In this document: positions 43,680 through 52,666 of the stretch, piece after piece | Position numbering within the stretch: the stretch's first letter is position 1 | How the letters are laid out: the number at the start of each line of letters is the position of its first letter | DNA from: Histidinibacterium lentulum | GTDB taxonomy: Bacteria > Pseudomonadota > Alphaproteobacteria > Rhodobacterales > Rhodobacteraceae | Length of the DNA: 64,000 bases | Direction: 5' to 3' | Assembly (NCBI RefSeq): GCF_003789055.1 | Contig: NZ_ML119083.1 | Coordinates: 124,001 to 188,000, forward strand | The notes under the pieces: generated by a model | Seen by the model: only the letters and a program-made list of their open reading frames with translations | What the model was told of the DNA's origin: nothing | Databases searched by the model: none | Translations under genes and position numbers: made by a program

Positions 43680-46600
43680 ATGAAGAATGTCTTGCTTGAT
43701 CGGATCCGGTCGCGAGGTGGCGCGAAGCAGGGGAATGCCATGGCGGAGAGTCTATTTTTGGGAGTGGCGCGCATTCTCGTCTCGGACGGCGCCGTCTGCG
43801 CCCAGATGACCCCAGAAACCGCCGCGACGATGCCGTCCATCTCGATCGGCAACAGGGTCTCGGCAATGGTGCCGATGGACCCTGCCGACGCCTCCGATCT
43901 CGTCATGTCGCTCGATTACAGGCCCTGGTTCGACCCGGCGAAACTCATCGATGCGGGCGAGGCTCGTGGCGCGGCGGTGGCGGAACTGAACGGGCTGAAG
44001 GAGTGGGGCCTTCCCAATCGCGACACGCTTCAGCTGCGCCTGAAAGACTGGTCGCGTCCCGTGTCCATGCGGGTTCTCGCACCGATCCAGGTTCCGGCCT
44101 TCGACCGGACGATGCAGTTCTCGGTCGGTCTGGCGGCCCATCGCGCCGGGGCGCGTCTCGTGGTCGAACGAAGGAGAGAGGATACCGGCGCGGTACTCGA
44201 GCGGATGGAAGCGGAGTTCAGCGTCGCCTTCGCGGGCGGCGTCAGCCCGCAGAGTTACCTCTGGCCCGAGATGGCGCTCCAGCCCTGCCCCGCATCGAGC
44301 CGGATTGAGATGACGGTCCTTTTCGACCGGTACGACGGCGAAGGCGATCCTCCGTTCCTGTTCGTCAGCGATCCCCTGGTCAAGCAGCAGCACCGCGACC
44401 TGCAGCTCGCGCCCATCCGAGAACTCTACCGTCAGTCCTTCAGGGGCGACCTGAGCTGGTACCGGGCCGACCTGCCGCAGGAGATGTCGGGCGGCGAGAC
44501 GCTCGTGCTGCGGCTGGGGGAGGAGCGGCACGACCTCCTCAGGGCCTCACCGGACCTTAAGGTCACACTGGAGGAGGAGCATGGCCATGCTCTTGTTCTG
44601 CGGGCGACGGAGCCGGATGTCTATCAGGTCCATGTGGACGGCCGGTACGCCTGCAAGGCCCATCTCGGGCCTGAGCCGGGCTGGGTGCATCTGCCGGCCG
44701 TCGTGCAGAACGGCGGCCTGCGGCGGTTGACGGTGAAGGACTGCGGGGGCCTGCGGTCTCTCCTGTCCGCGATGGTGCACATGCCGAGAATGACGATCCC
44801 CCTCGAGGCCCTCCAGGCCGAAAGCACCTCGCCGTTCCCGGGACCGCTCATGCTGCAGGCGGGCCACCGCCACGAGAGCCTGAAGGCCCGGATCGCGAGC
44901 GGGGCGGAGAGAGAGGAGATGGCCGAACTTCTCCGGTTAATCGGAGTACTCGAGGGAGGCTACGCTAACGGGCGTCTCGAGCCGCTGGCCTTTCCAGAGG
45001 TGGAAACCCCGCGCGTTTCTATCGTCATCCCTGCACACAACAAGGTGGCGGTCACCTATTTCGCCCTGTGCAGCCTGCGTCTGGCGCATAACATCACGAG
45101 TTTCGAGGTAATCGTCGTCGATGACGGCTCGACCGACGAAACGGCCCGGCTTTCTGACTGGGTGAGCGGCATCACGATCATCCGGCACGACACTCCGCAG
45201 CGTTTCATCCGAGCCTGCAATTCCGGTGCGGCGCGGGCACGGGGCAGCTTCATCGTGCTTCTGAACAATGATGTCGAGGTCACTTCCGGCTGGCTCGACG
45301 AGATGGTCGCGGCTTTTGAACGGTTCCCCGGGGCCGGCCTCGTCGGTGCGCGCCTGATCTATCCCGACGGACGGCTCCAGGACGGCGGCGGGCTCGTCTT
45401 TGAGAACGGCGAACCATGGAACTACGGCCAGGGCTGGTCGCCCTGGGACCCCAGGGTGAGCTATGCCCGGCAGGTCGACTACCTGTCGGGCGCGGCCCTC
45501 ATGATCCCGGCGCCGGTCTGGGAGGATGTCGGGGGGCTCTCGGCCTATCTCGAGCCGATGTACTATGAGGACACGGACCTCTCGTTCAAGGTGCGCGAGG
45601 CGGGCTACGAGACATGGTATGTGCCGTCCTCCATCGTCTACCATTACGAGGGGACGACTGCGGGCCGCTCTCTGGTGGATGGCTTCAAGCGCTACCAAGA
45701 CGTCAACGCGCCGAAGTTCAAGCAGCGCTGGACGAAAGCGTTCCGGGGACTCGGCCGGGAGGACGATGGCCCCGACCTACTGAAGGACCGCAACATCGAA
45801 GGGCGGATCCTGTTCGTCGATGCCCAGGTGCCGCGTCCCGACCAGGAAGCGGGAGCCTATGCCGCCGTGCAGGAAATGCGGCTCGTCCAGTCGCTGGGGT
45901 ACAAGGTCACCTTCCTGCCGCAGAACCTCGCCCATCTGGGCCACTACAACGATGCGCTTGAACGTCTCGGCGTAGAGGTCATCTACGCCCCGTACTGGCT
46001 TTCCATGCGGGACTTCCTGAAGGAGCGGCTCTCCGAGTTCGATGCGATTTACATTACCCGCTATTATGTGGCGCAGGTGATCCTCGACATTCTCCAGGAC
46101 CTCGACGTCGAGAAGCCCATCCTGTTCAACAACGCGGACCTGCATTTCCTGCGCGAGATGCGGGCAAGCCGGGCTGCGGGCGATGCCGAGATGATGGCGC
46201 GCGCGCGCCGGACACGGGACGCGGAGCTGGCGGTCATGGAGGCGGTGGATGTCGTCCTGTCCTACAACGAGGTCGAGCATGCCGTGATCGAGGCCCAGAC
46301 CGAGGGCACCGTCCGCGTGGCGAAATGCCCGTGGGTTCTCGATATACCGGAGACCGTTCCGGGCCCCGAAGACCGCACCGGTCTGTCCTTCCTCGGGAAC
46401 TACCGGCATCCGCCCAATATCGAGGCCGTGGAGTGGTTCGTCCGCAACGTCATGCCGAAGGTCCGGGGTCCGCGTCACGGCGATCCGGCTTTCCACGTCT
46501 ATGGGGCGGGAATGGGACCGGAGGTCCATGCCCTGTCTTCCGAAAGGGTCCACACCATCGGATTCGTCGAGGATGTCGCGGATGCCTATGACCGGCATCG

Positions 46601-46916
46601 GATCTTCGTGGCGCCGCTGCTGTCGGGCGCGGGGATCAAGGGCAAGGTTCTGGCCGCCCTCGCCCATGGCATCCCCTGCGTGCTCAGCCCCATCGCGGCC
46701 GAGGGGATCGGGCTCCGGAACGGGCATGACTGCCTGATCTCGGAGACGCCGGAGGACTGGGCCGACGCGATCCGACAGCTCGGCAAGGACAAGCTCTGGA
46801 GACAGGTATCGGCGAATGCACGGGCCTTCGTGACGGAGGCCTATTCCTTCGAGACGGGCCGCAGGATGATGCGGGAGGCGCTTGTCGCTGCGGGCCTCTA
46901 TGCGTTCCGTGACTGA
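43680..46916 (+). CDS. Large two-headed glycosyltransferase (GT2 plus GT4)
   Basis: A 1078-residue protein. Residues about 1-435 are a beta-rich region I do not recognise (two similar parts with phrases such as DLQLAPIRELYRQSFRGDL). A GT2 domain starts near 443 (VSIVIPAHNKVAVTYFALCSL), with DDGSTDE, NNDVEVTSGWLDEM and the acceptor motif EPMYYEDTDLSFKVREAG. A GT4-like domain occupies about 700-1078, with FLGNYRHPPNIEAVEWFV and FVAPLLSGAGIKGKVLAALAHGIPCVLSPIAAEGI. Such double enzymes add two sugars in sequence on surface glycans. A GGGACGGG ribosome site precedes the ATG at 43680. Confidence 0.87.
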   Translation: MKNVLLDRIRSRGGAKQGNAMAESLFLGVARILVSDGAVCAQMTPETAATMPSISIGNRVSAMVPMDPADASDLVMSLDYRPWFDPAKLIDAGEARGAAVAELNGLKEWGLPNRDTLQLRLKDWSRPVSMRVLAPIQVPAFDRTMQFSVGLAAHRAGARLVVERRREDTGAVLERMEAEFSVAFAGGVSPQSYLWPEMALQPCPASSRIEMTVLFDRYDGEGDPPFLFVSDPLVKQQHRDLQLAPIRELYRQSFRGDLSWYRADLPQEMSGGETLVLRLGEERHDLLRASPDLKVTLEEEHGHALVLRATEPDVYQVHVDGRYACKAHLGPEPGWVHLPAVVQNGGLRRLTVKDCGGLRSLLSAMVHMPRMTIPLEALQAESTSPFPGPLMLQAGHRHESLKARIASGAEREEMAELLRLIGVLEGGYANGRLEPLAFPEVETPRVSIVIPAHNKVAVTYFALCSLRLAHNITSFEVIVVDDGSTDETARLSDWVSGITIIRHDTPQRFIRACNSGAARARGSFIVLLNNDVEVTSGWLDEMVAAFERFPGAGLVGARLIYPDGRLQDGGGLVFENGEPWNYGQGWSPWDPRVSYARQVDYLSGAALMIPAPVWEDVGGLSAYLEPMYYEDTDLSFKVREAGYETWYVPSSIVYHYEGTTAGRSLVDGFKRYQDVNAPKFKQRWTKAFRGLGREDDGPDLLKDRNIEGRILFVDAQVPRPDQEAGAYAAVQEMRLVQSLGYKVTFLPQNLAHLGHYNDALERLGVEVIYAPYWLSMRDFLKERLSEFDAIYITRYYVAQVILDILQDLDVEKPILFNNADLHFLREMRASRAAGDAEMMARARRTRDAELAVMEAVDVVLSYNEVEHAVIEAQTEGTVRVAKCPWVLDIPETVPGPEDRTGLSFLGNYRHPPNIEAVEWFVRNVMPKVRGPRHGDPAFHVYGAGMGPEVHALSSERVHTIGFVEDVADAYDRHRIFVAPLLSGAGIKGKVLAALAHGIPCVLSPIAAEGIGLRNGHDCLISETPEDWADAIRQLGKDKLWRQVSANARAFVTEAYSFETGRRMMREALVAAGLYAFRD

Positions 46917-46931
46917 CCCGACCGCTTTAAA

Positions 46932-47648
46932 ATGAAAGACCCCGGAATGGCCGACCGTACCGTCATCCTCCACTACCACCTGTTCAAGAATGCCGGGACC
47001 TCGCTGGACCGCATCCTCCAGAAGAACTTTCCCGACGCCTGGGAGACGGAGGAGTTTCCAGCGATGGGGGGGAACAACAGCGACCTCGTGGCGGAATGGA
47101 TCAAGCGGAACCCGGACGTCGTAGCGTTTTCCTCCCATACCGCGAACGGACCGGTGCCGCGCGTGCCGGGGGTGAACGTCGTCTCCATCCTCTTCCTGCG
47201 CGACCCCATCGCCCGGATCCGGTCGGCCTATCATTTCGAGAAGAGCCAGAAGGCGGAGACCTGGGGCGCCAATCTCGCCCGGAGCACGGATCTGGCGGGA
47301 TATGTGCGCACGCGGCTGTCCACGCCCCACGACCGGCAGTGCCGGGATTTCCACGTCGCGCGACTTGCGACGCTCGTGCCGGGCCCGAAGGAACGGGAGT
47401 TCGAGAGGGCGGTGGAGGGGCTGTGCAAGCTCAGCGTCGTGGGTTTTGTCGAATCGTTCGACGAGTCGATCGGCCGGTTGAAGGCGGCCCTGGGGGGGAG
47501 TTATCCGGAGTTCACCTGGGAGCCTGTGCATGCCAATGCGTCGAACCCGGATGCGGAGATCGGGGCCGACCTCCGGGCGGAACTGGAGGCGGCGAATGCC
47601 GCGGATTATCGGTTGATCGAACTTTGCCGTAGATCGGTCGGCGCGTAG
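46932..47648 (+). CDS. Sulfotransferase-like protein
   Basis: A 238-residue protein with a sulfotransferase-2 type N-terminus VILHYHLFKNAGTSLDRIL (the PAPS loop with K-N-A-G-T-S) and a second element ILFLRDPIARIRSAYHFEKSQK (3'-phosphate binding). It lies 15 bases after the large glycosyltransferase gene and is likely cotranscribed. The AUG could be 46932 or 46947 (MADRTV). Similar proteins are typical of bacterial glycan loci; the acceptor is unknown. Confidence 0.78.
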   Translation: MKDPGMADRTVILHYHLFKNAGTSLDRILQKNFPDAWETEEFPAMGGNNSDLVAEWIKRNPDVVAFSSHTANGPVPRVPGVNVVSILFLRDPIARIRSAYHFEKSQKAETWGANLARSTDLAGYVRTRLSTPHDRQCRDFHVARLATLVPGPKEREFERAVEGLCKLSVVGFVESFDESIGRLKAALGGSYPEFTWEPVHANASNPDAEIGADLRAELEAANAADYRLIELCRRSVGA

Positions 47649-47706
47649 CGGACGGTCGAACCGGCGGCCCTGACGGACCGCTTCTCTGTCCCGCCGGAAG
47701 CACGCG

Positions 47707-49374
47707 TTATCCCGAAAGTGCCGCTTCGAGGACGTCAAGCGGGACAACGATATCCTCCCGGTTGATCTCCTCCCGTTCCCCGACAGCCGATTGGTGGTAA
47801 TCGAGCGCGTTCTTTCCTGCGTCATTCATGCAGGGAACAGACGAATAGGACTGCCCGCGATCCCGGGCGAGATAGTAATACTGCGGCGTGTAGTGAGAGC
47901 CGAACAATTCGATGATCCGGGCGTTCGCAGGGCAGAATATCAGGTTGGCCAGTCCCGCGCCGTGGGGAGACAGAAGGACCTCGGTCTTCCGGAGTGCGCT
48001 GGCCAGGACTTGGGGAGGATGATCCTCGGCAAAGACCTCCTGGAACCCTAGCGGCTTCAGGATCTTCATCACCTCCTCATGGTTGACGATCCGGCGTCCC
48101 TGCGCGCGTTGCCTGCTGATGTAGACCCGGGGCGACAACTCCAGGTTTTCCGATTGCGCCGGATCGGCGTCGCCGGCGAATACCCGGTCCAGAAAGTCGT
48201 AGACCCATGCAGGTGTAAAACGACCAGCACGGACGGACTCAAAGCCGATCATCCTTTCCGGACCGAAGGCCGGAGTTCGCTGACTGAATGCAACGATATC
48301 CGGAGCCTTACCCTTGCACGCCAAGGCGACAAGGCTTCGGGCCCAAGGCGCGCCGGAATTGATCAGGATGTGATCGATATCTTCGAGGGTGAGGCCGATC
48401 TCGCCAATCAGATCCAGTTTTGGCAGCGAACTCAGAAGGAAGAACGCGAATCGTCCGGCGCCGGGAGCGGACAGATCGAGCGTCAGGCCTGAAAGCGGGG
48501 TCACCTTGCCAAAGGGCGGTGGCTTCTTGGCGACGGTGAACGGCTCGCCTGCTCCGTTGGTATAGACGGCGCCGCGATGAGCGACGAATTTCCTGCCCTG
48601 GTCGATCCGGATCATCGGATTGTCGAACCTGAACACGTGCGGTGCGGTATAGGACGCCTCGCCTGCAATGTACCCCAGTTGACGAAGCCTCCTGATCGTA
48701 GGGTCGTTCTCGACGAGAGGTTTCCTCAGAATGTAGCCGGGACCAACATGATCGGATCGCGCGTGCAGGTCCGGGACAAGAATCGTGCCGGGACGGGGAT
48801 GATCCCAATGCGCTGCATCCGGAAAGGTCTTCGCAACGAACCGCTGGTCCTGATCTGCCGAGGCAAGGTCCCAGATGACGGTGCTGCGGGCCCTGTCTTC
48901 GAACATCGTGCTGCGGACATGGGCGAGCGCCCGAAACGCGGGCCAGTATCGGCTTCGCTGGGCGTCGTCGAGCAACACGAGACCGTCCGGCGCAACCAGC
49001 GGCAACGCGGCCTTCAGGCAATCGACCCGCTCACGCCCGTCGACGAGAAGAATGTCGAATGTCGTTCCCCGCGCGAAACTCTCGACGACGTTCGCGTAGG
49101 GACGGTCTCGCAAGAGCAAACGGAGGTTCTCCCCGAGGCCGAGCGACGCCGCCTTCGCCTGAAGGCTCTCGGCCCAGCCCGGATGATGCTCGACAGACGT
49201 CACCTCGGCACCTTGCTTCAGCAGGAAGATCGTCGAACCTCCCGAGCCGAACTCGAGGACCTTCACCGGCTTTTCGCGGTCCGCGATGAGACCCGCCAGA
49301 TGCTTGATGGCTCCGCGCGCCCACAGCGGAACCCGGGCAACATTGATCTCGGCGGACTCAGGCTGCTGGTGCAT
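47707..49374 (-). CDS. Methyltransferase-GT61 fusion protein
   Basis: A 555-residue fusion. Residues about 1-190 form a class I SAM methyltransferase-like domain (VLEFGSGGSTIFLLKQG, VEHHPGWAESL, FDILLVDGRERVDCLKAAL, LVLLDDAQRSRYW). The C-terminal half is a glycosyltransferase family 61 (DUF563) domain, with PRVYISRQRAQGRRIVNHEEV, KTEVLLSPHGAGLANLIFCP and the end region IIELFGSHYTPQYYYLAR. The middle (about 190-290) is unassigned. The fusion suggests coupled sugar addition and methylation during glycan synthesis. It is the last gene of the minus-strand export operon. Confidence 0.85.
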   Translation of the reverse strand: MHQQPESAEINVARVPLWARGAIKHLAGLIADREKPVKVLEFGSGGSTIFLLKQGAEVTSVEHHPGWAESLQAKAASLGLGENLRLLLRDRPYANVVESFARGTTFDILLVDGRERVDCLKAALPLVAPDGLVLLDDAQRSRYWPAFRALAHVRSTMFEDRARSTVIWDLASADQDQRFVAKTFPDAAHWDHPRPGTILVPDLHARSDHVGPGYILRKPLVENDPTIRRLRQLGYIAGEASYTAPHVFRFDNPMIRIDQGRKFVAHRGAVYTNGAGEPFTVAKKPPPFGKVTPLSGLTLDLSAPGAGRFAFFLLSSLPKLDLIGEIGLTLEDIDHILINSGAPWARSLVALACKGKAPDIVAFSQRTPAFGPERMIGFESVRAGRFTPAWVYDFLDRVFAGDADPAQSENLELSPRVYISRQRAQGRRIVNHEEVMKILKPLGFQEVFAEDHPPQVLASALRKTEVLLSPHGAGLANLIFCPANARIIELFGSHYTPQYYYLARDRGQSYSSVPCMNDAGKNALDYHQSAVGEREEINREDIVVPLDVLEAALSG

Positions 49375-49444
49375 CGCTCACGTTCTCTCTTGTCCCCGGC
49401 GTCCCATCATTCGAGATGTGGCCGGTCGCAACACCAAAGTGCCG

Positions 49445-50104
49445 CTACTTTCGCTTCATATTCGCGTCGTGCACCTCTAGGGCCTCTTCGAGGTCGTCGT
49501 AGTATGTCAGTTTGCCGTTCTCGAGCAGCGCGCCAGCGGTGCAGATTTCCCGGGACGCGCCGGGGGAGTGGTTCACGAAGATGGCGCCGGCCTTCTCCAG
49601 CCGGCTGCGGAAGACGTCGGTGCTCTTCTTGCGGAAGGAGGCGTCGCCTGTCGCCGTCACCTCGTCGATGAGATAGGTGTCGAACTCTATCCCCATGTTG
49701 ATCCCGAAGATCAGACGCGAGCGCATGCCCGAGGAATAGGTGCGAACCGGCATGTGGAAATGGGGGCCGAGCTCCGCAAAATCGCGCACGAATTCCACCA
49801 GATCGTCCGTGTCGACGCCGTAGACCCGCGCCACGAAGCGGGTGTTCTGGGCGCCGGTCATGTTGGCGTTGACCGAATTGGCGAGGCCCACCGGGAAGGA
49901 GATGTTGCCGTCGCTCAGGATCTCGCCGGAGGTGGGAGAGGTGTTTCCGGCGATCATCTGCAGGAGCGTGGACTTTCCCGCGCCGTTGCGGCCGAGAAGG
50001 GCGACCGCCACGCCCGACGGAAAGACCGCGTTGATGTTGTCGGCCACGACCTTCCGTTGGTTTCCCGCCCGGAAGACCTTGCAGAGGTTGCGCATCACGA
50101 TCAT
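49445..50104 (-). CDS. kpsT: Capsule-type ABC transporter ATP-binding protein
   Basis: A 219-residue nucleotide-binding subunit of a polysaccharide exporter (KpsT/CtrD type). Walker A is GRNGAGKST (38-46), the signature loop RTYSSGMRSRLIF, Walker B YLIDEVTATGD and the H-loop VNHSPG. Its substrates in capsule systems are lipid-linked polysaccharides exported across the inner membrane with KpsM. The likely KpsM partner lies at 62331-63152, 12 kb away and on the other strand. It follows the KpsE-like gene by 20 bases. Confidence 0.92.
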   Translation of the reverse strand: MIVMRNLCKVFRAGNQRKVVADNINAVFPSGVAVALLGRNGAGKSTLLQMIAGNTSPTSGEILSDGNISFPVGLANSVNANMTGAQNTRFVARVYGVDTDDLVEFVRDFAELGPHFHMPVRTYSSGMRSRLIFGINMGIEFDTYLIDEVTATGDASFRKKSTDVFRSRLEKAGAIFVNHSPGASREICTAGALLENGKLTYYDDLEEALEVHDANMKRK

Positions 50105-50124
50105 CGCTCGGCCCCCGGCGTCCC

Positions 50125-51405
50125 TTACCTCCGGTCCCGGAGAGCGTAGCCCACGAGCACGAGAAAGGCCCAGGTGAGCATCGAGAAGGTGAGAACAAGC
50201 CCCACGACCGTGAGGCGTTGCGGGTATGTCGGCGCCTCGGCCACGGTGGGCCGCACATGGGCCGCCAGATAGCGGCTCTGGCGGCGGGCCTCGCCGACCG
50301 CCGCCTCGAAGGAGGCGCGGGCCGCAGCGTAGGAGGCCTCGGCGAATTCCCGTTCGGCAAGAAGACGTTCGTACTCCCCGACGAGGTCGGCGAAGGCTTC
50401 GCCCTGCGGACTGGTCGACTGATCGGTCGAGCCGAACCCGAACTTGGCCCGCTCGAGCTCGATCCGGTCCTCGATCGCCTCGATCCTGCGCTGGGTCTGG
50501 GAGATCCTCGGGTCCCCGGGGCTCGTGGATTGCTCGAGCAGGTCGAGATCGACGAGGGCCTGGGCCAATTGGCCCTGGAGCTGGCTGATGATTCCGACCT
50601 GGCTTTCGATGGAGGCCTGTGGATCGACGATCTGGGTCCGGTTCCGGAACCGGGTCAGCGCCTCCCGGGCCGCGGCCACGCGCTCCTCCGCTTCGTCGAG
50701 ATCGGCGCGCGCATAGCGGGTCGCGTCGTCCCTCGCGATGGCGGACAGCTCGTTGATCATCGAGGAGCTTTCCTCGTAGATGACCTCCGACAGCAGCAGG
50801 GCATCATCGGCCGAAAAGGCCTGGACCTCGAGATCGATGAGCCCCGCGCCGTCGGAATAGACCTTCACCATGCGCCTCCAGTAGGCGACCAGATCCTCGA
50901 TCGTGCCGGGCGGATGGTAGGCATAGATCGGATCGACGGCGGGATCGGCCTTGGCCCACATGGCGCGCAGATCGACGCGGCTGTCGACGGTGCGCACGAG
51001 ATCGGGGCTGGTGATGAAGCGGTAGAGGATGTCCGTGTCCGAGGACGAGCTTCCCGACATGCCGCCCAGGGCGCCGAAGAGGTTGGCGATGGCCGGTCCC
51101 ATTTCCTCGGTCCGCACCGAGAATCCCGCCTCGGAGACGTAGCGGTCGTATGCCCGGTTCCACAGGTACCACGCCGACACGGCGGTTGGGCCGACGACAA
51201 ACAGGAAGAAGGACAGGAAGGCCATCAGGTGGCGGCTGCGCACCCGGGCCTGGCGCACGGGCCGGGCGGCCGGCGCGGGAGGGGCCACCGGCTTCGGCTG
51301 CTCCTTGCGAGGTTTCTCCTGTTGCGCCTCGTCGGCCACGGCGGGTCGCACGACAGGATCCGCGTCAGGCACGGGCGCGATCTTCTGAGTTCGGGGTGAG
51401 GTCAC
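50125..51405 (-). CDS. kpsE: KpsE-like capsule export inner-membrane protein
   Basis: A 426-residue polysaccharide co-polymerase-type protein. After a Pro-rich cytoplasmic N-terminus it has one transmembrane helix (about 58-82), a long periplasmic domain with coiled-coil helices (ARADLDEAEERVAAAREALTRFRN..., QTQRRIEAIEDRIELERAK), and a C-terminal transmembrane helix (about 402-420). SEAGFSVRTEE after the first helix is a family phrase. It links the ABC exporter with the outer-membrane OPX protein. Translation starts at GTG. The kpsT gene follows by 20 bases. Confidence 0.9.
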   Translation of the reverse strand: MTSPRTQKIAPVPDADPVVRPAVADEAQQEKPRKEQPKPVAPPAPAARPVRQARVRSRHLMAFLSFFLFVVGPTAVSAWYLWNRAYDRYVSEAGFSVRTEEMGPAIANLFGALGGMSGSSSSDTDILYRFITSPDLVRTVDSRVDLRAMWAKADPAVDPIYAYHPPGTIEDLVAYWRRMVKVYSDGAGLIDLEVQAFSADDALLLSEVIYEESSSMINELSAIARDDATRYARADLDEAEERVAAAREALTRFRNRTQIVDPQASIESQVGIISQLQGQLAQALVDLDLLEQSTSPGDPRISQTQRRIEAIEDRIELERAKFGFGSTDQSTSPQGEAFADLVGEYERLLAEREFAEASYAAARASFEAAVGEARRQSRYLAAHVRPTVAEAPTYPQRLTVVGLVLTFSMLTWAFLVLVGYALRDRR

Positions 51406-51466
51406 GCCTGTCTCGCTGCTCTGTCCTGTTGCGCGGCTTATACAGGTTCGGCAGGTCCTTGGAAAG

Positions 51467-52666
51467 CTAAGCTACGGGAACGTGTCCGCCCCTGCCGGGG
51501 ACCGCCGAGGGCCTTCCCCGCCGGTCGAGGATCCGCCGTTGCTCGTCCAGCACTTCGGTATTGGTCTGCCGGCACCGGGACAGATCCTCGAGTTCGGCCG
51601 CATAGTAGGCTTCGGGGTCGAACGCCTCCTGCACGAGGCCGCGGCGCTGGAGTTCGTGGAACACCGCGGCCGGGTCGGCGTAGATCGCCAGGCAGCCGGC
51701 AGAGGAGGTCTTGCCGTACCTGTCGGGCAGCACGATGATCCCGTCGGGCGGGGCGAGATTGGCAAAGCTGCGGGCCCGCTGCGTCAGGGCGTCGCCATAG
51801 ATCTCGTTCTTCACGCGGCGGGGGAACATCAGGTAATCGGTTTCGACACGGCTGAAGACCTGCGTCGGATGGAGGGCGCTGCCCTCGTCGGCGACCACGG
51901 TTTTCGCGCCGAGGAGGTTCGCGATCTGCACTTTGAAGCCGAGGTCCTCCGGACGCGAGGTGGAGAAACCGGCCCGGCCGAGCACACTCTCAAAATACGA
52001 GCAGCCGAGCGCACCGCCCTTGTGGATGATGTGGCTGCGCCCGAGGAAAAGCCGCTCCGGCGCCTGCCTGATCTGGTCCGCCAGGGTCCGTTCGAGCGTC
52101 TCCTGGTACTTGTCGAGATAGTAGCGGTAGAACGGCGCGATGTTGGCCCGGGGCGCAGTGCCCAGCCGCGGAACGTCGAGGGTCTCGAAGGTCGCCGGTT
52201 TCGTCAGGTAGATGACGGGCAATTTCGGAAGGCCGATCAGTTCCATCAGTTCGAACGCATAGCCAGGAGGCTTCGACGCCTCGAGCCGGGCGGGGGTATT
52301 GAGCCCGATGAGCCCCTGCACGCCGCAGAAGACGATGCCGTCGTAGGACCGGCTCCCCTCGAGCAGCGCCCATAACCGGTGGATGCAGTCCACCATGACA
52401 TGGCCGAAGTGATTCCAGAGCGGACCTGCGTAGAGATAGCGGCCCTTGTGATGCGGGATCGGGACGCGGCGGCGGAAGAACCCGCCCTTCGTGAAACGCT
52501 CCACCGCGAAGGGCGCGCAATGGGCGGCGGGACCGCGACGGATGCGGGCGTGTTCGGGCGCGATCGACACGTCGATGCCGCCGTGAAACACCGGGCGACG
52601 CCAATGGTAGGGCGCGACGGGCGCATCGGTCAGGGTGACGATATGCTTCTCGGCATGAACGCTCAT
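51467..52666 (-). CDS. GT61-family glycosyltransferase
   Basis: A 399-residue protein of the DUF563 glycosyltransferase group. The N-terminal half has KGRYLYAGPLWNHFGHVMVDCIHRLWAL (aromatic/His strand typical of GT61), followed by RLFLGRSHIIHK and KTVVADEGSALHPTQVF, the nucleotide-sugar-binding motif. The C-terminal tail (about 320-399) is polar and variable. Start and the stop of the triple-fusion gene overlap by ATGA, so the two are coupled. It probably acts on the capsule or exopolysaccharide repeat. Confidence 0.82.
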   Translation of the reverse strand: MSVHAEKHIVTLTDAPVAPYHWRRPVFHGGIDVSIAPEHARIRRGPAAHCAPFAVERFTKGGFFRRRVPIPHHKGRYLYAGPLWNHFGHVMVDCIHRLWALLEGSRSYDGIVFCGVQGLIGLNTPARLEASKPPGYAFELMELIGLPKLPVIYLTKPATFETLDVPRLGTAPRANIAPFYRYYLDKYQETLERTLADQIRQAPERLFLGRSHIIHKGGALGCSYFESVLGRAGFSTSRPEDLGFKVQIANLLGAKTVVADEGSALHPTQVFSRVETDYLMFPRRVKNEIYGDALTQRARSFANLAPPDGIIVLPDRYGKTSSAGCLAIYADPAAVFHELQRRGLVQEAFDPEAYYAAELEDLSRCRQTNTEVLDEQRRILDRRGRPSAVPGRGGHVPVA

